DNA from: Thermoplasmata archaeon
GTDB lineage: Archaea > Thermoplasmatota > Thermoplasmata > Thermoplasmatales > Thermoplasmataceae
Direction of reading: 5' to 3'
Length of the DNA stretch: 6,489 bases
Assembly (NCBI GenBank): GCA_021850835.1
Contig: JAJZKS010000099.1
Location: forward strand, 1-6,489
Shown here: piece by piece, positions 1-5,009 of the stretch
How the letters are laid out: each line of letters opens with the position of its first letter
How positions within the stretch are numbered: the first letter of the stretch is position 1
Translations under genes and position numbers: made by a program
Notes under the pieces: generated by a model
What the model saw: only the letters and a program-made list of their open reading frames with translations
What the model was told of the DNA's origin: nothing
Database searches by the model: none

Positions 1-34
1 ACGGGGAAGAATTGCACCAGAAACTAATCAGTGA

Positions 35-415
35 CTTCAAACCTTCATTTTCGCCATTCTTGTTGCCGGTCTCCAGCAAAATATCAAGTTCTTTCTTATC
101 GGAAATAAGGTATACTGGATAATGGCCCGCGGTTACCTTGCTCTAACATTCCATTCATCCCTTTGCATTTTTGCCCAAACATCAGGTGGAATAGCCTTAC
201 CTGGTGCTCTTGCAGGTGCTACAGTGCAACCGCTTGCCTAACTCTTCAGCCCGGTATATGGAATTCCCGGCGCTCTGTTTGGCAACGGTTTTATGAATTT
301 AATGCCGGGTTTCGCCGTAATTTTTGCAGTTGCTGCCAACATAGCATTCATGGCTCTCTATTTCTACGCCTCAATGGCCTTACCGCAGAACCAACATTTT
401 GAGCACCTATGGTAA
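35..415 (+). pseudogene. Decayed multi-pass membrane protein gene, probably a transporter (3' part)
   Basis: Reading the frame that ends at the TAA at 413-415 gives a strongly hydrophobic protein tail rich in Gly, Ala, Phe and Leu. It has at least three likely membrane segments, near 44-70, 185-238 and 305-375, and a polar C-terminus (PQNQHFEHLW). The frame is broken by TAA at 239-241 and, further upstream, by TGA at 32-34; the bases before that (2-31) stay open and may belong to the same gene. There is no convincing start, so only the 3' part of the gene lies in the window. The composition would suit the end of a major facilitator or similar transporter, but I cannot assign a family. The other frames here give Cys- and Arg-rich nonsense. 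The next gene starts 57 bases downstream from its own promoter. An alternative is sequence error at the stops, but two separate stops make real decay more likely. Confidence 0.6.
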
Positions 416-433
416 ACAGTTATTGCCCATAAA

Positions 434-446
434 TCATATATTTTTA
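434..446 (+). promoter_or_regulatory. TATA-like box of the B3/B4 domain gene
   Basis: The AT-rich run TCATATATTTTTA is centred about 33 bases before the TTG at 473 and about 23 before an out-of-frame ATG at 463. That spacing suits an archaeal promoter giving a leaderless or nearly leaderless mRNA. This is inferred from position and composition only. Confidence 0.4.
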
Positions 447-472
447 TTAGCAGCAGTGAAATATGGCTTGTC

Positions 473-1171
473 TTGAAATTCGGGGTCGATCCTAAAATAT
501 TTCAGTTATTTCCCGACCTTAGGTTGGGAGTTATAATAGCCACAGATATTGACAATTCTGGAATTAACCCTGCTGCAGCCAGTTTACTGAGAACTGCAGA
601 AACAAAGATTCGCCAAAGAATTTCACTGGAAAATTTAGTGGGGAATCCCCTTATCGCTAACTGGAAAACTGTGTATAAGGAACTTAAAGTCAAAGATGGC
701 AGGCCATCTCATGAAGCACTCGCCAGAAGAGTTCTGAAGGGTGGCGAAATTCCGCACATCAATAAATTGGTTGATATTTACAATAGCCTCTCTCTCGAAT
801 ACTTAACCCCTTTTGGTGGGGAAGATTTGGGGAAAATAACTGGGGACCTGACCCTCGGGTTTGCAACCGGAAGTGAAAACTTTATGGAATTGGGCTCAAG
901 AGAGGTCTCACATCCTGTTCCCGGGGAGGTTGTCTATGCAGACAAGGAAAAGATTCTTTGCAGAAAATTCAACTGGAGGGAATCAGAGAAAACCAAACTT
1001 ACTGAGTTTACAAAAGAGGCTTTTTTTGTAACTGAAACCCTTCCCCCTTTTCCCGATACCCTTATTGAAAAGGCGCTTATTGAACTTTCAGGGCATCTGT
1101 CATCATACTGCAGTGCCGAGACTAAAATTTTTAAAGTGGACGCGGGCAACCCAAGTATAGAGTGGCCATAA
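473..1171 (+). CDS. Freestanding B3/B4 (PheRS beta-like) domain protein
   Basis: The 232-residue protein matches the freestanding B3/B4 family, named after the editing module of bacterial-type phenylalanyl-tRNA synthetase beta subunits, which hydrolyses Tyr-tRNA(Phe). Supporting features are the N-terminal pattern FxxDPxIFxLFPDLxxGV (3-20), the block RPSHEALARRVLKGGEIP (77-94) with the following INKLVDIYN (96-104), TPFGGEDL (112-119) and PVPGEVVY..K..LCRKFNWRES (149-171). The length is usual for the stand-alone form. The protein is probably cytosolic, with no signal peptide or membrane segment. Its role is unproven: trans-editing of mischarged tRNA is a reasonable guess, not something the sequence shows. 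The start is a TTG at 473, because the frame is open back to the stop at 413-415 without an ATG or GTG, and the homology begins at the third residue. An ATG at 463 is out of frame and reaches a stop after ten codons. It lies between decayed sequences, which may hint at an accessory locus. Confidence 0.82.
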   Translation: MKFGVDPKIFQLFPDLRLGVIIATDIDNSGINPAAASLLRTAETKIRQRISLENLVGNPLIANWKTVYKELKVKDGRPSHEALARRVLKGGEIPHINKLVDIYNSLSLEYLTPFGGEDLGKITGDLTLGFATGSENFMELGSREVSHPVPGEVVYADKEKILCRKFNWRESEKTKLTEFTKEAFFVTETLPPFPDTLIEKALIELSGHLSSYCSAETKIFKVDAGNPSIEWP

Positions 1172-1376
1172 CATTTCTGGATAGAGATAATTGGCAGTTA
1201 CGCCGATTGGAAGCTGAACTGGTAATGTTTGGCATTTCTTATTGTGTTGGCATTCTTGGTTAATGCGATTTTCTCAATCTAATTATTCAAAATATGTATA
1301 TGAAAATAAAGGGACCCAACCCATTGAAATGAATGTGCATAGATGATAGAAGCGCACTTTCAAGTTTTATATAGTA
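1172..1376. other. Gene-poor spacer with possible coding debris
   Basis: No intact gene is visible between the B3/B4 gene and the tRNA. One frame open from GTG at 1162 to TAA at 1261-1263 reads TFLDRDNWQLRRLEAELVMF and then more hydrophobic residues. A second frame, at 1219-1281, reads LAFLIVLAFLVNAIFSI before a stop, like one membrane helix. Together they look like a frameshifted remnant of a membrane protein, but they are too short to be certain. The stretch 1362-1377 is AT-rich (TTTTATATAG) and lies just beyond the 3' end of the tRNA. Confidence 0.3.
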
Positions 1377-1461
1377 TGCGGAGGGCCGGATTCGAACCGG
1401 CGCATCCCTACGGAAACAGATCTTGAGTCTGTCGCCTTTAACCTGGCTCGGCAACCTCCGC
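1377..1461 (-). tRNA. tRNA-Leu (anticodon CAA)
   Basis: Read on the minus strand, the 85-base gene folds into a complete class II tRNA. The acceptor stem is GCGGAGG paired with CCTCCGC. A D-arm (GCC...GGC) follows, then the anticodon stem ACAGA/TCTGT around the loop CTCAAGA, which places CAA at 1425-1423. A long variable arm with a TCC/GGA stem and a perfect T-arm (GCCGG, TTCGAAT, CCGGC) complete it. The discriminator is A, as expected for leucine, and CCA is not encoded. The tRNA reads UUG codons. No intron interrupts the anticodon loop. It is transcribed divergently from pcc1, 66 bases away, and its 3' end faces the decayed region to the left. No copy of its 3' end is seen elsewhere in the window, so an attachment site is not supported. 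Confidence 0.97.
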
Positions 1462-1477
1462 TTTTCTTCAGGAATTG

Positions 1478-1498
1478 AAGTATACTTATGATATTTTC
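1478..1498. promoter_or_regulatory. Shared AT-rich promoter core between tRNA-Leu and pcc1
   Basis: Only 66 bases separate the divergent tRNA-Leu and pcc1 genes. The AT-rich block AAGTATACTTATGATATTTT lies about 17-37 bases from the tRNA 5' end and 30-50 bases before the pcc1 ATG. It probably provides the TATA element on both sides. The exact boxes are not resolved, and the rest of the spacer shows no other candidate. Confidence 0.35.
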
Positions 1499-1527
1499 CT
1501 TTGGCTCTCCATCAAGCCTAAATAACA

Positions 1528-1752
1528 ATGCTCCCTACAGATATGTTGGACATAACCGTGGAGATTCAATGTGAAGGGCAGGAATGCAAAGACCTGCTTA
1601 ATGCTCTGAAAGCTGATGACACTAATAGCTGGAGAACATCAGTCCAGGATAACAAAATACGTGTTACGGCAACCACCGACAAAATTACTTCGCTCTATAA
1701 TCTGGTTGATGATCTTTTAAGGTCTTACGAAGTCTTTAAAAAAATTTATTGA
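1528..1752 (+). CDS. pcc1: KEOPS complex subunit Pcc1
   Basis: This 74-residue protein has the size and fold pattern of archaeal Pcc1. It starts with a beta strand (DITVEIQ, 8-14), followed by the helix with KDLLNALKADD (21-31), a polar turn and two strands (KIRVTAT, 43-49). The C-terminal helix carries the typical SLYNLVDDLLRSYEVFKKI signature (55-73). In the family, Pcc1 is the dimerising subunit of KEOPS, which with Kae1, Bud32 and Cgi121 makes N6-threonylcarbamoyladenosine at position 37 of ANN-decoding tRNAs. None of those partners is in the window. Starts at ATG 1528 and ATG 1543 are both possible; the second would remove five residues before the first strand. No Shine-Dalgarno sequence is seen, so a short or absent leader is likely. 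The gene ends 14 bases before the end of the convergent tfb1. Family assignment rests on pattern and length, since Pcc1 proteins diverge strongly. Confidence 0.75.
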   Translation: MLPTDMLDITVEIQCEGQECKDLLNALKADDTNSWRTSVQDNKIRVTATTDKITSLYNLVDDLLRSYEVFKKIY

Positions 1753-1778
1753 GTGGAAACAGAAATTTACTGTTCCAC
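1753..1778. terminator. Inverted repeat between convergent pcc1 and tfb1
   Basis: GTGGAAACAG (1753-1762) pairs with CTGTTCCAC (1770-1778) as a nine-pair stem with one bulged A, around the loop AAATTTA. It begins directly after the pcc1 stop, and its right arm is the last three codons of tfb1 (Val-Glu-Gln); the tfb1 stop codon lies in the loop. It could form a 3' hairpin on both transcripts. There is no clear U-run, so a terminator function is a guess. Confidence 0.4.
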
Positions 1779-2708
1779 GTTGATTGAAAGCTTTTCCGTG
1801 AGCTCTTTGTAGCGGTTCCTGATCGTCACTTCTGTGACACCGGCAACTTCTGCAACTGCCCTCTGTGTTCTCCTCTCTTCCGTAATGAGGGATGCGATGT
1901 ATATGGCAGCGGCTGCTACTCCAGTTGGGCCCTTTCCAGAGGTCAGGTCATTGTCCTGGGCCATCTTCAGGATCTCTGTCGCTTTCTTCCTGGCTTCCAT
2001 TGAAAGCTTCAGCTTGCTGCAGAACCTGTTCACATAGTCATCAGGCTTTGATGGCATTATGTTCAGCTTCAGGTACCTGCTCATTATCCTGTAGGTCCTT
2101 CCAATTTCCTTCTTCTTCACCCGTGTGACAGAGGCAATCTCATCCAGGGTCCTAGGGACATTCGTTATCCTGCAGGCAGCGTATATGGAACCTGCAACAA
2201 CCCCTTCAATGCTCCTTCCCCTTATCATGTTCTGCTTTACGGCTTTTCTGTAAATCACAGCAGCAGTTTCCCTGACGTCATTTGGAATGCTCAGGTTGGA
2301 TGCCATCCTCTCCAGTTCCTGGAGGGCCTGTGAGAGGTTTCTCTCAGCGGCATTTGAAACCTTGATCCTCTTTTGCCACTTCCTCAGCCTGTACAGCTGG
2401 GCACGGTTTCTGGTAGGAATTGATTTGCCGTATGAGTCCTTGTTCTTCCAGGAGATGTCTGTTGAAAGTCCCTTGTCATGTATTGTGAATGTCATGGGCG
2501 ATCCGGTTCTTGCCCTGGATTCGGTCTGCTCGGAATCGAATGCTCTCCATTCCGGTCCCTGGTCAATATAACTGTCATCTATCACGAGACCACAGTTGTT
2601 GCACACTAGCTCACCCCTCTCATAGTCACGGACAAGCTGGAAAGAACCACATTCTGGGCACTTTTCAATTTGTTCTATATTCTTCTTCTTACTTTCTGTG
2701 TTCTCCAT
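1767..2708 (-). CDS. tfb: Transcription initiation factor B (TFB), gar1-linked copy
   Basis: TFB is the archaeal TFIIB homologue. It binds the TBP-TATA complex and the BRE, and recruits RNA polymerase. The protein has an N-terminal zinc ribbon (Cys17, 20, 36 and 39, counted from the ATG used here), the B-reader region ([13 protein letters not shown], about 49-61) and the conserved linker [10 protein letters not shown]. Two cyclin repeats follow (about 112-212 and 217-310). The second ends in the helix-turn-helix [11 protein letters not shown], which reads the BRE. The 313-residue length is normal. I chose ATG at 2708 instead of the GTG at 2717 because the GTG is part of a GGTGA Shine-Dalgarno sequence five bases before the ATG. 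The gene directly follows gar1 and is probably cotranscribed with it. It is a paralogue of the plus-strand tfb further right, with roughly 60% identity by eye and no gaps. Confidence 0.96.
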   Translation of the reverse strand: MENTESKKKNIEQIEKCPECGSFQLVRDYERGELVCNNCGLVIDDSYIDQGPEWRAFDSEQTESRARTGSPMTFTIHDKGLSTDISWKNKDSYGKSIPTRNRAQLYRLRKWQKRIKVSNAAERNLSQALQELERMASNLSIPNDVRETAAVIYRKAVKQNMIRGRSIEGVVAGSIYAACRITNVPRTLDEIASVTRVKKKEIGRTYRIMSRYLKLNIMPSKPDDYVNRFCSKLKLSMEARKKATEILKMAQDNDLTSGKGPTGVAAAAIYIASLITEERRTQRAVAEVAGVTEVTIRNRYKELTEKLSINVEQ

Positions 2709-2713
2709 TTTGT

Positions 2714-2719
2714 TCACCT
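2714..2719 (-). promoter_or_regulatory. Shine-Dalgarno site of tfb1, overlapping the gar1 stop
   Basis: On the minus strand the sequence reads TAGGTGAACAAAATG. AGGTGA matches the complement of the archaeal 16S 3' end (ATCACCTCC) and sits five bases before the ATG at 2708. Its first two bases are also the end of the gar1 TAG stop (2718-2720). This fixes the tfb1 start and suggests translational coupling. Confidence 0.75.
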
Positions 2720-2936
2720 AACATATGAGCCTCAGTTTCCCGGGCTCCTTCACTTCCTCATTGAGGTTCACCAGCCCGTATGGGTTGGACACGGGGCCAA
2801 ATATCTTCATCAGTCGGCCAACTGTCTTGTCATTCTCGTCAAGTATCTTAGCTTTGATCTTTGTGCATTGCCCCGCTCTTATCACCAGTTGCTTGCTCAT
2901 TACATGCACAATTTCTAAGTTATCTGTTGCCAACAT
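2718..2936 (-). CDS. gar1: H/ACA RNP protein Gar1
   Basis: This 72-residue protein matches the core of archaeal Gar1, a small beta-barrel protein that binds Cbf5 in H/ACA ribonucleoproteins and helps product release during RNA-guided pseudouridylation. The visible signature is LEIVHVMSKQLVIRAG (7-22), then the conserved block VGRLMKIFGPVSNPYGLVNL (39-58). The C-terminal tail is short (KLRLIC at the end), so the protein is slightly shorter than many archaeal homologues and lacks glycine-arginine repeats, as expected for archaea. The start could be a TTG at 2948, but ATG at 2936 lies about 24 bases from a good TATA box, which fits a leaderless mRNA. The TTG lies only about 12 bases from that box, so I reject it. 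An internal ATG at 2900 would cut into the Gar1 fold. It heads the operon with tfb1, a neighbour pairing I recall from other euryarchaea. Confidence 0.85.
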   Translation of the reverse strand: MLATDNLEIVHVMSKQLVIRAGQCTKIKAKILDENDKTVGRLMKIFGPVSNPYGLVNLNEEVKEPGKLRLIC

Positions 2937-2950
2937 ATCAGTTATCAAAA

Positions 2951-2967
2951 TTAAGTATTTAAACTCT
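2951..2967 (-). promoter_or_regulatory. Promoter of the gar1-tfb1 operon
   Basis: On the minus strand the sequence reads AGAGTTTAAATACTTAA. TTTAAATA (2956-2963) is a good TATA box, with a purine-rich AGAG just upstream as a possible BRE. Its centre is about 24 bases before the ATG at 2936, so the mRNA is probably leaderless or nearly so. Confidence 0.6.
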
Positions 2968-3170
2968 ACGCAAGTTTATTAATACATTTTCTCTAGATAT
3001 TAAAGTATTCGTATACCAATATGTTTATCTGTAAAACGGGTCAGAGATAGGCATACATACTTTTCGCATTGGTCATTTCTTAAATTTCGATTTTTTATGG
3101 AAAAACAAAGATGTGCAGTGAAATTTTAATACACTACTAGTGGAAAAACTTTAATAGCTTTTCCTATGAC
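2968..3170. other. AT-rich divergent regulatory region between gar1 and tfb2
   Basis: About 200 bases between the two promoter cores hold no gene. Visible structure includes a 16-base palindrome with one mismatched pair at 3006-3021, the repeated TGGAAAAAC at 3098-3106 and 3141-3149, and a longer inverted repeat at 3142-3164. Extra TATA-like stretches occur near 3124-3131 (TTTTAATA) and 3150-3156. The region is long for a genome whose other gene gaps are short, which suggests regulated transcription of the two tfb genes. Confidence 0.4.
3142..3164. promoter_or_regulatory. 23-base inverted repeat upstream of tfb2 (candidate operator)
   Basis: GGAAAAACT (3142-3150) and AGCTTTTCC (3156-3164) pair at eight of nine positions around TTAAT. 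The repeat sits just upstream of the tfb2 TATA box and itself contains a TATA-like TTTAATA. It could be a regulator binding site or a second promoter core. No regulator is identifiable. Confidence 0.35.
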
Positions 3171-3180
3171 ATTAAATACT
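3171..3180 (+). promoter_or_regulatory. Promoter of tfb2
   Basis: ATTAAATACT contains the TATA box TTAAATA (3172-3178). Its centre is 26 bases before the ATG at 3201, the ideal spacing for a leaderless transcript. A weak GGTG at 3192-3195 also precedes the ATG but would lie upstream of the predicted transcript start. Confidence 0.65.
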
Positions 3181-3200
3181 AATTATTCATTGGTGTTCAA

Positions 3201-4130
3201 ATGGCTTCCAATATTGATCAGGATGTTACAAAGAGATGCCAGGAATGCGGCTCCGAGCATCTTGTTAGGGATTATGAAAGGGGAGAGTTGATTTGTAATG
3301 ATTGTGGCATGGTTCTAGAAGATTCCTTTATAGATCAGGGTCCAGAGTGGAGGGCTTTTGACTCTGAACAGGATGACAGAAGGGCAAGAACCGGTTCACC
3401 AATGACTTTTTTGAGCCATGACAAGGGTTTGGCCACCGAAATTTCGTGGTCAAACAAAGACTATTATGGCAAGAGAATCCCACATAAAAATAGGGCACAG
3501 ATATACCGTGTCAGGAAATGGCACCAGAGAATCAGGGTCAGCAATGCCGCAGAAAGGAATCTGTCACTTGCCCTGCAGATGCTCAACGACAATGGGGCAA
3601 AACTTGGAATTCCAAAAGACATTAAAGAAACCGCAGCACTTATTTACAGAAGGGCAGTTGAAAAGAACCTCATAAGGGGTAGAAGTATAGAGAGCATTGT
3701 CTGTGCCTCTATTTATGCAGCATGCAGAATGGTAAACCTCCCCAGGACACTCGACGAAATTTCGAAGGCATCCGAAGTCAACAAAAAGAAGATAGGGAAA
3801 GCGTACAGGCACCTTGCAAAGGAACTCAGCCTTAACCTAAAACCAACAACTCCATATTCTTATGTCGCACAGTTTTGCAGCAAACTTGATCTTGACAAGC
3901 AGGCCATTATTGTCAGTGAAGATATTGTCAGGAGGTCCATTGAGCTGGGGATATCATCTGGCAAGGGCCCCACAGGTGTTGCTGCTGCCTCAATCTACAT
4001 AGCTTCGGTCATGGTTGGAAAGCCGAGGACTCAAAAAGAAATTGCAAGAGTTTCCGGAGTCACTGAGGTTACCATAAGAAACAGGTACAAGGAGATCAGC
4101 AAATCACTGGGCATTCCAGGAATGGAATAA
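3201..4130 (+). CDS. tfb: Transcription initiation factor B (TFB), second copy
   Basis: This 309-residue general transcription factor has the full TFB layout. The zinc ribbon has Cys13, 16, 32 and 35; the B-reader is [13 protein letters not shown] (45-57), followed by [10 protein letters not shown] (61-70). Two cyclin repeats lie at about 108-208 and 213-305, ending in the BRE-reading helix [11 protein letters not shown] (288-298). It aligns without gaps to the gar1-linked TFB at roughly 60% identity by eye. The zinc ribbon, reader and recognition helix are nearly unchanged, while differences gather in repeat 1 (about 124-142) and the start of repeat 2 (about 208-250). This points to an old duplication with retained promoter recognition and changed partner contacts or expression. 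The ATG is set by the TATA box 26 bases upstream. The glutaminase gene follows after seven bases and may be cotranscribed. Many archaea carry several TFBs for different gene sets, but no specific role can be read from this sequence. Confidence 0.96.
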   Translation: MASNIDQDVTKRCQECGSEHLVRDYERGELICNDCGMVLEDSFIDQGPEWRAFDSEQDDRRARTGSPMTFLSHDKGLATEISWSNKDYYGKRIPHKNRAQIYRVRKWHQRIRVSNAAERNLSLALQMLNDNGAKLGIPKDIKETAALIYRRAVEKNLIRGRSIESIVCASIYAACRMVNLPRTLDEISKASEVNKKKIGKAYRHLAKELSLNLKPTTPYSYVAQFCSKLDLDKQAIIVSEDIVRRSIELGISSGKGPTGVAAASIYIASVMVGKPRTQKEIARVSGVTEVTIRNRYKEISKSLGIPGME

Positions 4131-4137
4131 CCTCCCA

Positions 4138-4704
4138 ATGAAAATCTACGTGGTCGATAACGGGGGCCAGTGGACACACAGGGAGTACCGGGTTCTGAGG
4201 GACCTGGACATTGATGTCAGGATTGTACCCAACACCTCCTCATCATCGGATCTCGACGGACTGGACGGGCTCGTACTGTCTGGCGGCGCACCAAGCATTG
4301 CATCTGAAATAGACAAGCTTGGAAACATAAGCTCATTCATAGAGGATCATGATTATCCGATTCTTGGCATATGTGCGGGTTTCCACTTTATTGCACTTCA
4401 CTTTGGCGGAGAGGTAGGACCTGGAAAACACCCGGAATTCGGCAAGACCGAAGTCACAATTTCAAAGCCCGACATTTTGCTAAAGGGCCTGCCCGATAAG
4501 ATCATCGCGTGGGAAAACCACAATGATGAGGTAAAATCCCTGCCTGGCGTATTTGAGATAATGGCATCCTCAAAGACATGCTCAATACAGGCGTACAGGC
4601 ACACTGAAAAGCCCATTTTCGGGGTTCAGTTCCACCCTGAGGTTGAAAATACACAGTTTGGCAAGAAAATTTTCGAAAATTTCATAGATATCTGCAGTAA
4701 ATGA
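4138..4704 (+). CDS. guaAA: GMP synthase glutaminase subunit (subunit A)
   Basis: This 188-residue class I glutamine amidotransferase releases ammonia from glutamine for the archaeal two-subunit GMP synthase, which turns XMP into GMP; the ATP-pyrophosphatase subunit is encoded elsewhere. The opening IYVVDNGGQWTHREYRVLRDL, the oxyanion segment LSGGAP (47-52), the nucleophile elbow GICAGFH with Cys79, the segment WENHNDE (125-131), and the His166/Glu168 pair in QFHPEVE complete the catalytic triad. From memory it closely resembles the T. acidophilum enzyme. In the elbow, the usual Gly-His-Gln after the Cys is replaced by Gly-Phe-His; the Thermoplasma enzyme also varies here, so activity is not excluded. 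The stand-alone length and lack of a C-terminal synthetase domain fit the split archaeal form. The gene begins seven bases after tfb2 and has no Shine-Dalgarno sequence (CCTCCCA precedes the ATG), so how it is translated is unclear. Confidence 0.93.
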   Translation: MKIYVVDNGGQWTHREYRVLRDLDIDVRIVPNTSSSSDLDGLDGLVLSGGAPSIASEIDKLGNISSFIEDHDYPILGICAGFHFIALHFGGEVGPGKHPEFGKTEVTISKPDILLKGLPDKIIAWENHNDEVKSLPGVFEIMASSKTCSIQAYRHTEKPIFGVQFHPEVENTQFGKKIFENFIDICSK

Positions 4705-4712
4705 CTTGCCAA

Positions 4713-4724
4713 TCTTTTTATTTA
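4713..4724 (+). promoter_or_regulatory. Promoter of the PRC-barrel gene
   Basis: TCTTTTTATTTA, nine bases after the glutaminase stop, is centred about 26 bases before the ATG at 4745. This is the right position for a TATA box giving a leaderless mRNA. The T-run could also serve to end the tfb2-guaAA transcript. Confidence 0.5.
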
Positions 4725-4744
4725 GATTTGGATTATATTGAACC

Positions 4745-4996
4745 ATGCTCACAGAAGTAACTGAACTTTATGGCTTGCCTGTTTACACCGACAAAGGTGT
4801 TCTGCTGGGTCAGGTGAATGATGTTATTTTTGACATGGAGCAGCAGGATATCTACGGCATTTACATCGAACAGCCCAATCCACAGGTGGTGGAAATGGGG
4901 TCCGCCATAAGCGTTCCATTCAGATGGGTGAAATCAATTGGCGAAATCATACTCCTAAGGAAATTCCCATCTTTCCTCAAGGTCCCACAGGAATAA
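4745..4996 (+). CDS. Small PRC-barrel domain protein
   Basis: The 83-residue protein is almost entirely one PRC-barrel domain (about 5-75). The pattern is ELYGLPVYTDKGVLLGQVND (7-26), VIFDMEQQDIYGIYIE (27-42), then the second half with ISVPFRWVKSIGEIILL (55-71). The glycine after LL, the strand VNDVIFD and the closing VPFRWVKSIGEIILL strand pair are typical. PRC barrels occur in the photosynthetic reaction centre H subunit and the ribosome maturation factor RimM; small archaeal single-domain forms are common but of unknown function, possibly RNA- or protein-binding. No signal peptide or membrane segment is present. It has its own TATA box and probably a leaderless mRNA. It is convergent with gltX, only two bases apart. 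A link to RNA metabolism fits the neighbours but is a guess. Confidence 0.85.
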   Translation: MLTEVTELYGLPVYTDKGVLLGQVNDVIFDMEQQDIYGIYIEQPNPQVVEMGSAISVPFRWVKSIGEIILLRKFPSFLKVPQE

Positions 4997-5009
4997 ATTT
5001 ACTTGTGGG
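4984..5009. terminator. Inverted repeat across the convergent PRC-barrel/gltX stops
   Basis: CCCACAGG (4984-4991) pairs with CTTGTGGG (5002-5009), seven Watson-Crick pairs and one G-T, around the loop AATAAATTTA. The loop contains the stop codons of both genes. Like the repeat at 1753-1778 it spans 26 bases and carries AAATTTACT. It may shape the 3' ends of both mRNAs; there is no clear U-run. Confidence 0.4.

Noticed and set aside
163..402. Plus-strand 79-codon open frame inside the membrane pseudogene
   Set aside because: Its product is rich in Cys, Arg and Trp without a domain, while the frame shifted by one base reads as a membrane protein despite stops.
1340..1352. GATGATAG as a C box of a C/D guide RNA
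   Set aside because: It does not match the RTGATGA consensus well, and no D box or paired C'/D' motifs follow at suitable spacing.
1377..1461. tRNA-Leu as an integration site of a mobile element
   Set aside because: No repeat of the tRNA 3' end, integrase or phage gene is found in the window, though the debris lies on the side where an element would insert.
1466..1480. CTTCA-GGAAT-TGAAG inverted repeat near the tRNA 5' end
   Set aside because: Only five pairs; expected by chance in a window of this size.
2715..2717. GTG as start of tfb1
   Set aside because: It lies within the GGTGA Shine-Dalgarno sequence of the ATG at 2708 and directly abuts the gar1 stop.
2937..2948. TTG at 2948 as start of gar1
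   Set aside because: It lies only about 12 bases from the TATA box, too close to be transcribed; ATG at 2936 has the right spacing.
3097..3129. Ten-residue upstream reading frame (MEKQRCAVKF) before tfb2
   Set aside because: It ends well before the predicted tfb2 transcript start and has no promoter at a proper distance.
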